DNA from: Planctomycetaceae bacterium
GTDB lineage: Bacteria; Planctomycetota; Phycisphaerae; Phycisphaerales; SM1A02
Reading direction: 5' to 3'
Assembly: GCA_947474205.1 (NCBI GenBank)
Contig: CANJIC010000088.1
Coordinates: forward strand, 1-7,827
Length of the DNA stretch: 7,827 bases
Positions 1 to 5,484 of the stretch are shown here, piece by piece. The notes beneath the pieces are model-generated. The model was not told the origin of the DNA. It worked only from the letters and a program-made list of their open reading frames with translations, and did not search any database. Position 1 is the first letter of the stretch; every line of letters begins with the position of its first letter. Both the position numbers and the translations under genes were made by a program.

Positions 1-465
1 AGCGACGCGCGCGACATTGCGTTTCTGGCGGTCATCAATCGTTACACGGATGCGCCGCCCGCGGTCGCATTTATTCGCGGACTTGGTCTTGGTGAAAAAG
101 CCATCGCCGCAAGCGTTGCGCATGACAGCCACAATGTTGTCGTTGCTGCGGGCACACGCCAAGCGTTGGCCAAGGCTGCAAACGCCGTGTTTCAGGCGCG
201 CGGCGGTTTGGTTCTAGTGAATGGCGATCGAGTAGATGTGCTGCCGCTGCCCATCGCCGGGTTAATGAGCGATCAACCCGCCGAGGACGTTGGCGCAAAA
301 TATGAAGCCATGACCCGCAATGTTGGCGCCACATTCAAAGCGCCATTTATGACGCTTAGTTTTTTAGCGCTCCTACCAATTCCCGCCCTGAAATTAAGCG
401 ACCTTGGTTTATTTGACGCGCGCGCATTCCACTTCACCAATGTGCAACTTGAAACCGCGAAATAA
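1..465 (+). CDS. ade: Adenine deaminase, C-terminal 154 residues (5' end outside window)
   Basis: The frame is open from base 1 to the TAA at 463-465. Adenine deaminase (EC 3.5.4.2, amidohydrolase superfamily) hydrolyses adenine to hypoxanthine and ammonia in the cytoplasm for purine salvage. The visible part matches the C-terminal region of the Ade/AdeC family: HDSHN at visible residues 41-45 (bases 121-135), a GGLVLVNGD strand-turn, LPLPIAGLMSD at 81-91, and PFMTLSFLALLPIPALKLSD followed by GLFD near the end. These blocks occur in the same order in the E. coli enzyme as I recall it. The N-terminal metal-binding part, which is most of the roughly 550-600 residue enzyme, is not in the window, so its integrity cannot be judged. 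No frameshift is seen in the visible part. No clear terminator follows the stop; the next DNA is the repeat cluster. The gene converges on the tRNA-Gly gene. Confidence 0.93.
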   Translation, partial: SDARDIAFLAVINRYTDAPPAVAFIRGLGLGEKAIAASVAHDSHNVVVAAGTRQALAKAANAVFQARGGLVLVNGDRVDVLPLPIAGLMSDQPAEDVGAKYEAMTRNVGATFKAPFMTLSFLALLPIPALKLSDLGLFDARAFHFTNVQLETAK

Positions 466-489
466 AAAAGCCCGCCAAAAGTGTGAACT

Positions 490-740
490 GAGCCCCCACG
501 CAACCGTTGCCAATTCCCGCGCCGCAGAAAATGTGGCACCATAAAGCGATTTGAGCTTCCACGCAAACGTTACAAATTCTCGCGTCGCAGAAAGTGTGGC
601 ACCACAAAGCGATTTGAGCTTCCACGCAAACGTTACAAATTCTCGCGTCGCAGAAAGTGTTGCACCACAAGCGAGTTGAGCACCCACGCAACCGTTACAA
701 ATTCCCGCGTCGCAGAAAGGGTGGCACCACAAAGCGAGTT
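490..740. repeat. Tandem array A: four units of about 63 bp
   Basis: Four head-to-tail units begin with GAGC at 490, 553, 616 and 678, with lengths 63, 63, 62 and 63 bp. A fifth copy starts at 741 (TAGCACCCACGC) and runs straight into the palindrome. Each unit reads roughly GAGC-(a/t)(c/t)CCACGCAA(a)CGTTACAAATTC-CGCGTCGCAGAAA-GTGGCACCA-AAAGCGA. Units 2 and 3 are almost identical; 1 and 4 are more diverged. The whole unit is repeated, with no unique spacers. The 62-bp unit breaks the reading phase, so this is not a protein repeat. It lies between the convergent ade and tRNA-Gly genes. Function unknown; a REP-like or other intergenic repeat is the closest general description. Confidence 0.9.
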
Positions 741-806
741 TAGCACCCACGCGAGCCCCGCTCGCGTGGGGTGCGTTGTCTGAGCGACTGGTGCCACCCT
801 TTCTGC
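712..806. repeat. Large interrupted inverted repeat joining arrays A and B
   Basis: An exact 18-bp inverted repeat pairs 712-729 (GCAGAAAGGGTGGCACCA) with 789-806 (TGGTGCCACCCTTTCTGC). Between the arms, after poorly matched segments of about 13 and 14 nt, sits the 743-774 hairpin. The full element can therefore fold into a roughly 95-nt stem-loop-stem. The left arm is the core of the last array-A unit and the right arm is the start of the first array-B unit, so the junction looks like an inversion or palindromic duplication point. Confidence 0.85.
743..774. other. Strong GC-rich palindrome at the array junction
   Basis: CCCACGCGAGC (746-756) and GCTCGCGTGGG (760-770) form a perfect 11-bp stem with a CCC loop. 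An alternative fold leaves G770 bulged and adds GCAC (743-746) against GTGC (771-774), giving 14 bp. Neither side is followed by a T-run on its own strand, so it is not a classical rho-independent terminator. It could still impede transcription running out of ade. Its left half is the beginning of an array-A unit. Confidence 0.85.
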
Positions 807-915
807 AGAGCGTTTCACTTTCTCGCTCCCGCTGCCACCCTTTCTGCAAAGCGTTTCACTTTCTCGCTCCCGTTGCCACCCTTTCTGCAGAGCGTTTCAC
901 TTTCTTTCGCCCGTT
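793..915. repeat. Tandem array B: three units of 41 bp
   Basis: Three units start with GCCACCCTTTCTGC at 793, 834 and 875, each 41 bp. They read GCCACCCTTTCTGC-(a)AGCGTTTCACTTTCTCGCTCCCG-(t); the third copy diverges near its end. Read on the - strand, each carries GCAGAAAGGGTGGC, the core also present in array A, so B is related to A in reverse orientation. There are no unique spacers and no coding potential. The remaining bases to the tRNA terminator (916-950) show nothing recognisable. Confidence 0.88.
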
Positions 916-950
916 GCTTGAACCCACCCCAGCAACATCATGCATCAAGG

Positions 951-988
951 AAATAAAAAACGCCGATCGGAAAAACCCAAATCGGCGT
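951..988 (-). terminator. Rho-independent terminator of tRNA-Gly
   Basis: Read on the - strand, a perfect 8-bp stem, ACGCCGAT (988-981) with ATCGGCGT (967-960), encloses a 13-nt loop and is followed directly by a T-rich tail (complement of 951-959). It begins 8 nt beyond the tRNA 3' end. The + strand has no T-run after the hairpin, so it acts in one direction only. Confidence 0.85.
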
Positions 989-995
989 GAAACAA

Positions 996-1067
996 AGCGG
1001 GCGAAGGGGCTCGAACCCTCGACATTCACGTTGGCAACGTGACGCTCTACCACTGAGCTACGCCCGC
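996..1067 (-). tRNA. tRNA-Gly (anticodon GCC)
   Basis: The - strand gives a complete 72-nt cloverleaf. The acceptor stem is GCGGGCG/CGCCCGC, the D arm is GCTC-AGTGGTA-GAGC, and the anticodon arm is TCACG-TTGCCAA-CGTGA with anticodon GCC. A 5-nt variable region follows, then the T arm GAGGG-TTCGAGC-CCCTT with one G-U closing pair. The discriminator base is U, as is usual for bacterial glycine tRNA. The 3' CCA is not encoded (TTGTT follows), so it must be added by the CCA-adding enzyme. This tRNA decodes GGC and GGU. It is a single-gene unit with its own -10 box and terminator. No integrase gene or att-like duplication is visible next to it. Confidence 0.97.
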
Positions 1068-1078
1068 AGCGAGGAGGA

Positions 1079-1107
1079 AGTATAGCGAAATTTTGAATGT
1101 GATTTAG
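1079..1107 (-). promoter_or_regulatory. Probable promoter of tRNA-Gly
   Basis: On the - strand, TATACT (1084-1079) is a good -10 box, with its inner edge 11 nt upstream of the mature tRNA 5' end, which implies a very short leader. The expected -35 position about 17 nt further up reads CTAAAT, a poor match, so only the -10 is well supported. Confidence 0.5.
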
Positions 1108-1140
1108 ACATATTAATTTTGAGAAAATCACGTACTCAAG

Positions 1141-1169
1141 TTGCTAAATTTCAAAGGTATGGCTACAAT
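1141..1169 (+). promoter_or_regulatory. Sigma-70-type promoter of the basic-protein gene
   Basis: TTGCTA (1141-1146), a 17-bp spacer, then TACAAT (1164-1169): a near-consensus housekeeping promoter. It predicts a transcript start near 1176, about 30 nt ahead of the ATG at 1206. This rules against the in-frame ATG at 1119, which lies upstream of the promoter. It diverges from the tRNA-Gly promoter about 60 bp away. Confidence 0.75.
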
Positions 1170-1179
1170 TTTATCCTTC

Positions 1180-1204
1180 TTGGGGGTTACACAAAGGACC
1201 CCAA
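1180..1204 (+). promoter_or_regulatory. Leader hairpin around the ribosome binding site
   Basis: The Shine-Dalgarno-like AAAGGA (1193-1198) lies 7 nt before the ATG at 1206. It is flanked by TTGGGG (1180-1185) and CCCCAA (1199-1204), an exact 6-bp stem that puts the site in the loop. An overlapping fold, GGGGTT (1183-1188) with GACCCC (1197-1202), would pair the last bases of the site. Since the short leader consists mostly of this element, it may modulate initiation. That is inference from base pairing only. Confidence 0.45.
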
Positions 1205-1205
1205 C

Positions 1206-1634
1206 ATGTCAAAAAATACGATTCAAGTCAGTAAAAAACTCAAGGCAATGGTTTCAGAATTGAAAGATCTGCGCGAAGTTCGCAGGGATTTTGAGAAATT
1301 ATTGAAGACCCTTCACGAACTAGGACTTTCCGCAAAAATCACTTTGCGTCGATCCAACAAGGCAAGTCCAGACGGCACCAACAAAGGTGCTCCGCGATAT
1401 CGCAGCACCAACAAGGAATTGTTGGAGCAATACAAAATGTTGAGCAAAAAACTTCCTGAGCAGTGGTCCACACGCGAGGAAATTTGCAAGACCGCTGGTT
1501 TGGATACCAAAACCGTTGATGTTCCATTTATGTGGCTTGTGAAAGGCGGCAAGGATGCGAACAAGAAAGTGATGAAGCCACTTTTGCAAGGCAATGGTCG
1601 GCGCGGCTTGGGCGGCGCGTACAAGAAGATTTAA
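1206..1634 (+). CDS. Small basic protein of unknown function (142 aa)
   Basis: I do not recognise this family. The ATG at 1206 is chosen because promoter and ribosome binding site lie directly upstream; the longer frame from 1119 would begin before the promoter. The product is strongly basic (about 33 Lys/Arg against 15 Asp/Glu) with no signal peptide or membrane segment. Residues 8-40 look like a charged amphipathic helix or short coiled coil. Residues 44-68 are polar and probably flexible. Residues 83-142 look globular, containing a W-S-T-REEICKTAGLD segment resembling a helix-turn-helix-like stretch, then VDVPFMWLVKGG and a basic, glycine-rich tail (NGRRGLGGAYKKI). This composition suggests nucleic-acid binding, but only as a guess. 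The gene and its surroundings are visibly more A/T-rich than the flanking genes. It is a one-gene unit with its own promoter and terminator, so its neighbours give no functional clue. Confidence 0.78.
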   Translation: MSKNTIQVSKKLKAMVSELKDLREVRRDFEKLLKTLHELGLSAKITLRRSNKASPDGTNKGAPRYRSTNKELLEQYKMLSKKLPEQWSTREEICKTAGLDTKTVDVPFMWLVKGGKDANKKVMKPLLQGNGRRGLGGAYKKI

Positions 1635-1651
1635 ATTTTTCAAGCATGCAC

Positions 1652-1692
1652 AAAGACGCTCGATACATTTGTATTGAGCGTCTTTTATTTTT
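1652..1692 (+). terminator. Strong rho-independent terminator of the basic-protein gene
   Basis: A 15-bp stem (1652-1666 with 1671-1685, one G-U pair) closes on an ATTT loop and is followed by TATTTTT (1686-1692). It starts 17 nt after the stop codon. Because both arms are A/T-rich at the base, it could also slow transcription arriving from the protease gene on the other strand. Confidence 0.92.
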
Positions 1693-1763
1693 GCAGGACA
1701 ATTTTCATAACGCGTTTGCTTTGTATTGCGCGCACGCATGAAAAAAATTCACCACACTACAAG

Positions 1764-1790
1764 CGCGTTGTGGGCGCACCAGACAACGCG
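1764..1790 (-). terminator. Possible weak terminator of the protease gene
   Basis: CGCGTTGT and ACAACGCG (1764-1771 and 1783-1790) form a perfect 8-bp stem with an 11-nt loop, 36 bp beyond the protease stop codon. A run of seven Ts on the - strand (1747-1741) comes only about 16 nt after the stem, so it is not a canonical intrinsic terminator. Confidence 0.3.
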
Positions 1791-1826
1791 TAATGATTCA
1801 CCATATCAACAGTGACTTGCAATGAA

Positions 1827-4800
1827 TCAATGATCGGTGACTGGAATTCCCATGCCGCTGCGATTTGGCGGAGCGGGGCGAGGCGGCATCTTGAATGGAT
1901 GATCTTTCAATGCTTGCTGCATGACCTCGACAGCTTTCTCAAGTTGTGGATCGCGTCCGCCACCCGCAAGCCCGCCTTTCATCAGCGCGGGATCATCAAT
2001 CACTTCAATATCGGGATCAACGCCGTGGCCTTCAACGCCCCATGTGCTGTCGAGTTTGTAAAAACCAAACGAAGGAGTGCTGATGGAACCGCCATCAATA
2101 AAGCTAGGATTTCCGCTGATTCCAACCAAACCGCCCCATGTGCGCGTGCCAATGACGGGGCCAAGTTTTTCCTGCTTGAACAGCCACGGAAACATGTCGC
2201 CACCAGAACCGGCAAGACCGTTGATAAGCATGGCCTTTGGTCCTTGGTGAGAATCGGGTGGCCAAATTTGTTCGCCTGCGTCGCGTCGCGCCCACGCGTT
2301 GGTGGCGGGGCGGTTCATCATTTCAATGAAACGATTTGGAATTTGTCCGCCACCATTCCAGCGCTCATCAATGATCAACGCGGCCTTGTGGCGATTGCCT
2401 TGGAATTGGCGCACCAAATCATTTTGTCCGTCGACGCCGGTGTTGGGAACATAGATGTATCCAACTTGACCGCCACTTGTTGAATCAACCCACGCGCGGT
2501 TGCGCTCGATCCACTCGCGATAGCGCAGCGACGACTCGCTGCCTTGGGTGCGCACGGTCACAACACGTTCGGTGGCGTCACGCTCTGGTTTTTCTGAAAC
2601 GGAGAGCGTGATTGTTTTTCCCGCAAGACCGTCAAAGGCGGCCCATGGATCAAGCGTGGTGTCAACGGGTCGACCGTTGACTTCAAAAAGATATTCACCT
2701 GGCTTCACGCCAGCTGTGATCAGCGGATTGCGCGCGTCGGTGTCCCATGGCGCGCCTTGCACCATGTGGGCAAAGCGATAGATTTTTTTATGGTCGGGGG
2801 TTTCAAACACATCCCAGTCCACGCCCAACATGCCGGTGGAGGCGTACATGGGCGGCGTTTCAATGTCGCCAGGTCCCAGCAAATACGCGTGACCCACATT
2901 CAATTCGCTGATCATTTCGGCGATGATCCAATTCACATCCTCGCGGGAATTGGCGCTTTCCAGCAGTTGTAGAGCATGTTCGCGTTGCGCCTTCCAATCC
3001 ACTTGATGCATGCCTTGGTCATAAAACCAATCGCGCATGATGCGGTTGGCGTCAATGACAATTTGCTTCCACTCGGCGCGCGGATCAAGGTCCATTGGCA
3101 TGGAATCGGTGATCACAGTTTTGGATTTCGCGTCGGCGGTGCTGTCCACAATCACGGCGCCACCTGCGCGGGGCACCAACAATTTTTTACGGTCGGCGGA
3201 CATGTCAAAGCCATCACCCTCGGTGACGCTTTTTTCTTTTTTCTCCTTGTCGGTCAAGTCGAGAATTTTTATGCCCTCTTTGGAGCGCGCGAAAAGAAGC
3301 AGGTTCTTGTCGTTGAACGCAAGCGAGCCGTAGCCGCCCGGTTTCATAGGAAGAGCGGCCGCGCGATTTTCGAATCCGTCCAGATCAATTTTAATCGGCG
3401 CGGCGGGGGCAGGCTTTTTGTCGCCATCTTTTTTATCGTCGGACTTTTTCTCGTCCGCCACTTTGGTGGTTTCAGTTTCGGATTTTGCTGGCGGATCATT
3501 GGGCTCGCGCTCTGGCGGCGGCGCTGGCGGATCATTCGAATCATTTGGCGACGGGCCGTCATCCTCGTCGCCATTCTCCTTTTTGTCCGCGTCTTTTTTG
3601 GGCGCATCATCCGCGGGTTTGTCCGTGTCTTTTTTGGCGTCCTCCTTTTTATCACCGTCTTTTTTTTCCGCGTCCTTCTTCTCGCTTTGCTTTTCCTCCT
3701 CGTCGCTCTCGGCGGCCCACGGCATCTTCACATCTTTACGCAGTGGAACCAGAAACAACTGCTGCGCGTCGGTGTAAATCCATGTGGAATCCAGCGCGCT
3801 GTAGGTGGGGGAGAAAGTTCGTTCGCTTGCAAACACAAGGAAATCGCCTTTGGAATCAAAGGTTGGAGTTGAATCAGAAAACATGCCGGATGTGACGGGC
3901 GTGGATTTTTGCGAAGCCACTTCATAGATATAAATCTGCGGCGTGTCGCGATCAAGCGTGCGGCGCGTGTAGGTGATCCACGCGCCGTCATGGCTGAAGG
4001 ATGGATTGGGAGTGCTGGCGCGCGGATCGCGGTCGACCAACACGCGCGATGCATCGGCAAGCGTGACCAACCACAACGAACCAGTCTTGTCGCCGTAGGT
4101 CAACTTCTTCGAGTCCGGACTCCATGTGATTGACTCCTTGAACGGACCGCCGTCGGTTGTGAGCGCGCGCTTCTCACCCTTGCCGTTGGCGGGCATAACA
4201 TACAACTCGTACTCGCCGGTGGAGTCGTCAAAGAACGCAATGCTTTCACCGTCAGGACTCCACGCGGGCGAACGCTCAGCAACACCACTGCTGTGCACGA
4301 GCAATCGCGGCGATCCATTTTCTGTAGGCAGCGTCCAAATGGCGCCACGCGCGGCAACCACAACGCGCTTACCAGTTGGTCCAATATTCCAAGATTGAAT
4401 TTGTTTTGAAGCATCAATTGTTCGATGCGCAATCTTTGGTCGATTGCCTGGAATCGCAACAGAAATTGCGCGCGCTTTGGCGCTGGACAAATCCAGCAAC
4501 ATCAATTGATCGCCTTTTTGAAAAACCATTTCGCCTGCGCCGTCAGTATGTGGACCGATTGCCGGCCAGCGAACATCTTCATCGGTGAAAAAAGTAACTT
4601 GCTCTTTTTTCAGGGAAATTATGTTGTATTTCCATACATTCATGCGGTGGCCTTCGCCCTCATCCGACACGTAATACAACCACTCGCCGTGCCACATTGG
4701 AAATGAATCCACGCCTTCCCATGTTGTCACGCGACGACTTGTTCCGTCCTTCAAGTTGTAAAGCCAAATGTCCGTGGCCATGCCCCCGCGGTAGCGTTTC

Positions 4801-5351
4801 CAAGTACGGGTGTCGACGGAGTGCGGCGTGTAGGCCAACCACTCGCCATCGGCGGAAATGGAACCGTTGGCGCCGTATGGAACAGGCAACGGCTGCAGCA
4901 TTCCACCAACGGCGGGAACACGGAACAAGCGCGTCATGCGCGCAAGTCCGCTGAGATCATTGGACGAAAAAATAAGCGAGCCATCGTTGGTCCACTCGCA
5001 CAGATTTTCCGTGCCAGGCTGATGCGTGACGCGATAGGGTTGACCGCCGCCCACAGGCAATGTGTAGATGTCGCGGTTGCCTTCATAGCCGCCAACAAAG
5101 GCGATTGTTTTTCCATCCCAAGAAAATTTTGGCATGCTCTCGGAACCAGGCGCGCTTGTGAGCGGCCGCGCCACTCCACCATTTTTGTCGACAAGCCACA
5201 AGTCATTGGCGAATGTAAAAACAATGTCGCTTGGGCCAAGATCCGGGTAGCGCAACATGGATGCGGGCGGCGATTGCGTTGGGGCGTTATTTGAATTTGT
5301 GCTTTGTGAAAAAGTGGCGGCGCACACGGCAAGAATGGTGACTAGGAACAT
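1827..5351 (-). CDS. Exported tricorn-type serine protease (peptidase family S41), 1174 aa
   Basis: Tricorn proteases are large peptidases that cut peptides into small fragments. Residues 1-16 (MFLVTILAVCAATFSQ) are a hydrophobic, signal-like segment, suggesting export, although it lacks the usual N-terminal Lys/Arg. Residues about 35-300 and 305-750 hold WD40/TolB-like propeller repeats (SWDGKTIAF, SPDGESIAFF, SPDSKKLTYG). Residues about 755-825 are the helical start of the catalytic core, about 838-935 a PDZ domain, and about 945-1145 the S41 fold. By comparison with the Thermoplasma enzyme as I recall it, His821 (NVGHAY), Ser1049 (AGSGGD) and Glu1107 (GVEGHGVDPD) are the catalytic residues. 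The residue before His, a Ser in that enzyme, is Gly820 here. RTWGGLVGI is also conserved. A Lys/Asp/Glu insert interrupts the second propeller. No Shine-Dalgarno precedes the ATG; an in-frame upstream TTG or CTG could add Lys and Arg to the signal region. Confidence 0.93.
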   Translation of the reverse strand: MFLVTILAVCAATFSQSTNSNNAPTQSPPASMLRYPDLGPSDIVFTFANDLWLVDKNGGVARPLTSAPGSESMPKFSWDGKTIAFVGGYEGNRDIYTLPVGGGQPYRVTHQPGTENLCEWTNDGSLIFSSNDLSGLARMTRLFRVPAVGGMLQPLPVPYGANGSISADGEWLAYTPHSVDTRTWKRYRGGMATDIWLYNLKDGTSRRVTTWEGVDSFPMWHGEWLYYVSDEGEGHRMNVWKYNIISLKKEQVTFFTDEDVRWPAIGPHTDGAGEMVFQKGDQLMLLDLSSAKARAISVAIPGNRPKIAHRTIDASKQIQSWNIGPTGKRVVVAARGAIWTLPTENGSPRLLVHSSGVAERSPAWSPDGESIAFFDDSTGEYELYVMPANGKGEKRALTTDGGPFKESITWSPDSKKLTYGDKTGSLWLVTLADASRVLVDRDPRASTPNPSFSHDGAWITYTRRTLDRDTPQIYIYEVASQKSTPVTSGMFSDSTPTFDSKGDFLVFASERTFSPTYSALDSTWIYTDAQQLFLVPLRKDVKMPWAAESDEEEKQSEKKDAEKKDGDKKEDAKKDTDKPADDAPKKDADKKENGDEDDGPSPNDSNDPPAPPPEREPNDPPAKSETETTKVADEKKSDDKKDGDKKPAPAAPIKIDLDGFENRAAALPMKPGGYGSLAFNDKNLLLFARSKEGIKILDLTDKEKKEKSVTEGDGFDMSADRKKLLVPRAGGAVIVDSTADAKSKTVITDSMPMDLDPRAEWKQIVIDANRIMRDWFYDQGMHQVDWKAQREHALQLLESANSREDVNWIIAEMISELNVGHAYLLGPGDIETPPMYASTGMLGVDWDVFETPDHKKIYRFAHMVQGAPWDTDARNPLITAGVKPGEYLFEVNGRPVDTTLDPWAAFDGLAGKTITLSVSEKPERDATERVVTVRTQGSESSLRYREWIERNRAWVDSTSGGQVGYIYVPNTGVDGQNDLVRQFQGNRHKAALIIDERWNGGGQIPNRFIEMMNRPATNAWARRDAGEQIWPPDSHQGPKAMLINGLAGSGGDMFPWLFKQEKLGPVIGTRTWGGLVGISGNPSFIDGGSISTPSFGFYKLDSTWGVEGHGVDPDIEVIDDPALMKGGLAGGGRDPQLEKAVEVMQQALKDHPFKMPPRPAPPNRSGMGIPVTDH
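3402..3713 (-). other. Lys/Asp/Glu/Pro-rich low-complexity insert in the protease
   Basis: Residues about 547-650 are almost entirely Lys, Asp, Glu, Ala, Pro and Asn. An EEEK/KKDGDKK/KKDADKK part comes first, then a Pro/Asn/Asp part (PNDSNDPPAPPPEREPNDPP), then a second charged part. The stretch is surely disordered. Propeller-type sequence continues after it (IDLDGFENRAAALPMKPGGY, then NLLLFARS), so the insert lies within the second propeller and not between domains. In the DNA it appears as repeated short T-runs on the + strand, which also create long but meaningless antisense frames. Confidence 0.85.
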
Positions 5352-5409
5352 GCGCTATTTGTAGCCCGAAACATTGCAAAATGCGCTTGTCCGCCAGGCA
5401 AAAGTTCGA

Positions 5410-5437
5410 ATTATGCGGTGGAATATGTGAATGCAAA
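5410..5437 (-). promoter_or_regulatory. Candidate promoter of the protease gene
   Basis: In the 133-bp gap between sigma factor and protease (5352-5484), the - strand has TTTGCA (5437-5432), 16 bp, then CATAAT (5415-5410). It would give a leader of about 50 nt. The match is moderate. No terminator hairpin for the sigma gene is visible in the gap, so read-through is also possible. Confidence 0.3.
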
Positions 5438-5484
5438 TCAGATCGCGCGCGCTAGCACCAGGTGGCGGATGATTTCAAAGTGGC

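Noticed and set aside
712..806. Integron attC site or insertion-sequence end pair
   Set aside because: There is no attC-type core (GTTRRRY/RYYYAAC arrangement) at the arm ends, no target-site duplication that I can see, and no transposase or integrase between or beside the arms.
409..849. A 146-codon - strand frame with a repeated ~21-residue motif, resembling a repeat protein
   Set aside because: It is simply array A read through: the 63-bp unit keeps phase, but the 62-bp unit shifts the motif into another frame. No promoter or ribosome binding site fits, and it overlaps the end of ade.
490..915. CRISPR array
   Set aside because: Repetition covers the entire unit, with no unique spacers, and unit size differs between the two halves. 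No cas gene is nearby.
996..1067. tRNA gene as integration site of a genomic island
   Set aside because: No integrase, phage gene or repeated tRNA 3' fragment is visible on either side.
1119..1205. Longer start for the basic protein at ATG 1119
   Set aside because: The well-matched promoter at 1141-1169 would lie inside the coding region, and the ATG at 1206 has its own ribosome binding site.
1812..2483. A 223-codon + strand frame opposite the protease catalytic region
   Set aside because: It is antisense to the conserved S41 motifs. G+C bias in codon positions readily leaves antisense frames open, and the translation shows no recognisable domain.
2976..3872. A 298-codon + strand frame opposite the protease, rich in Phe/Leu/Arg and membrane-like
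   Set aside because: It is the complement of the Lys/Asp/Glu-rich insert and surrounding propeller. The opposite strand has clear family homology, and no start signals fit.
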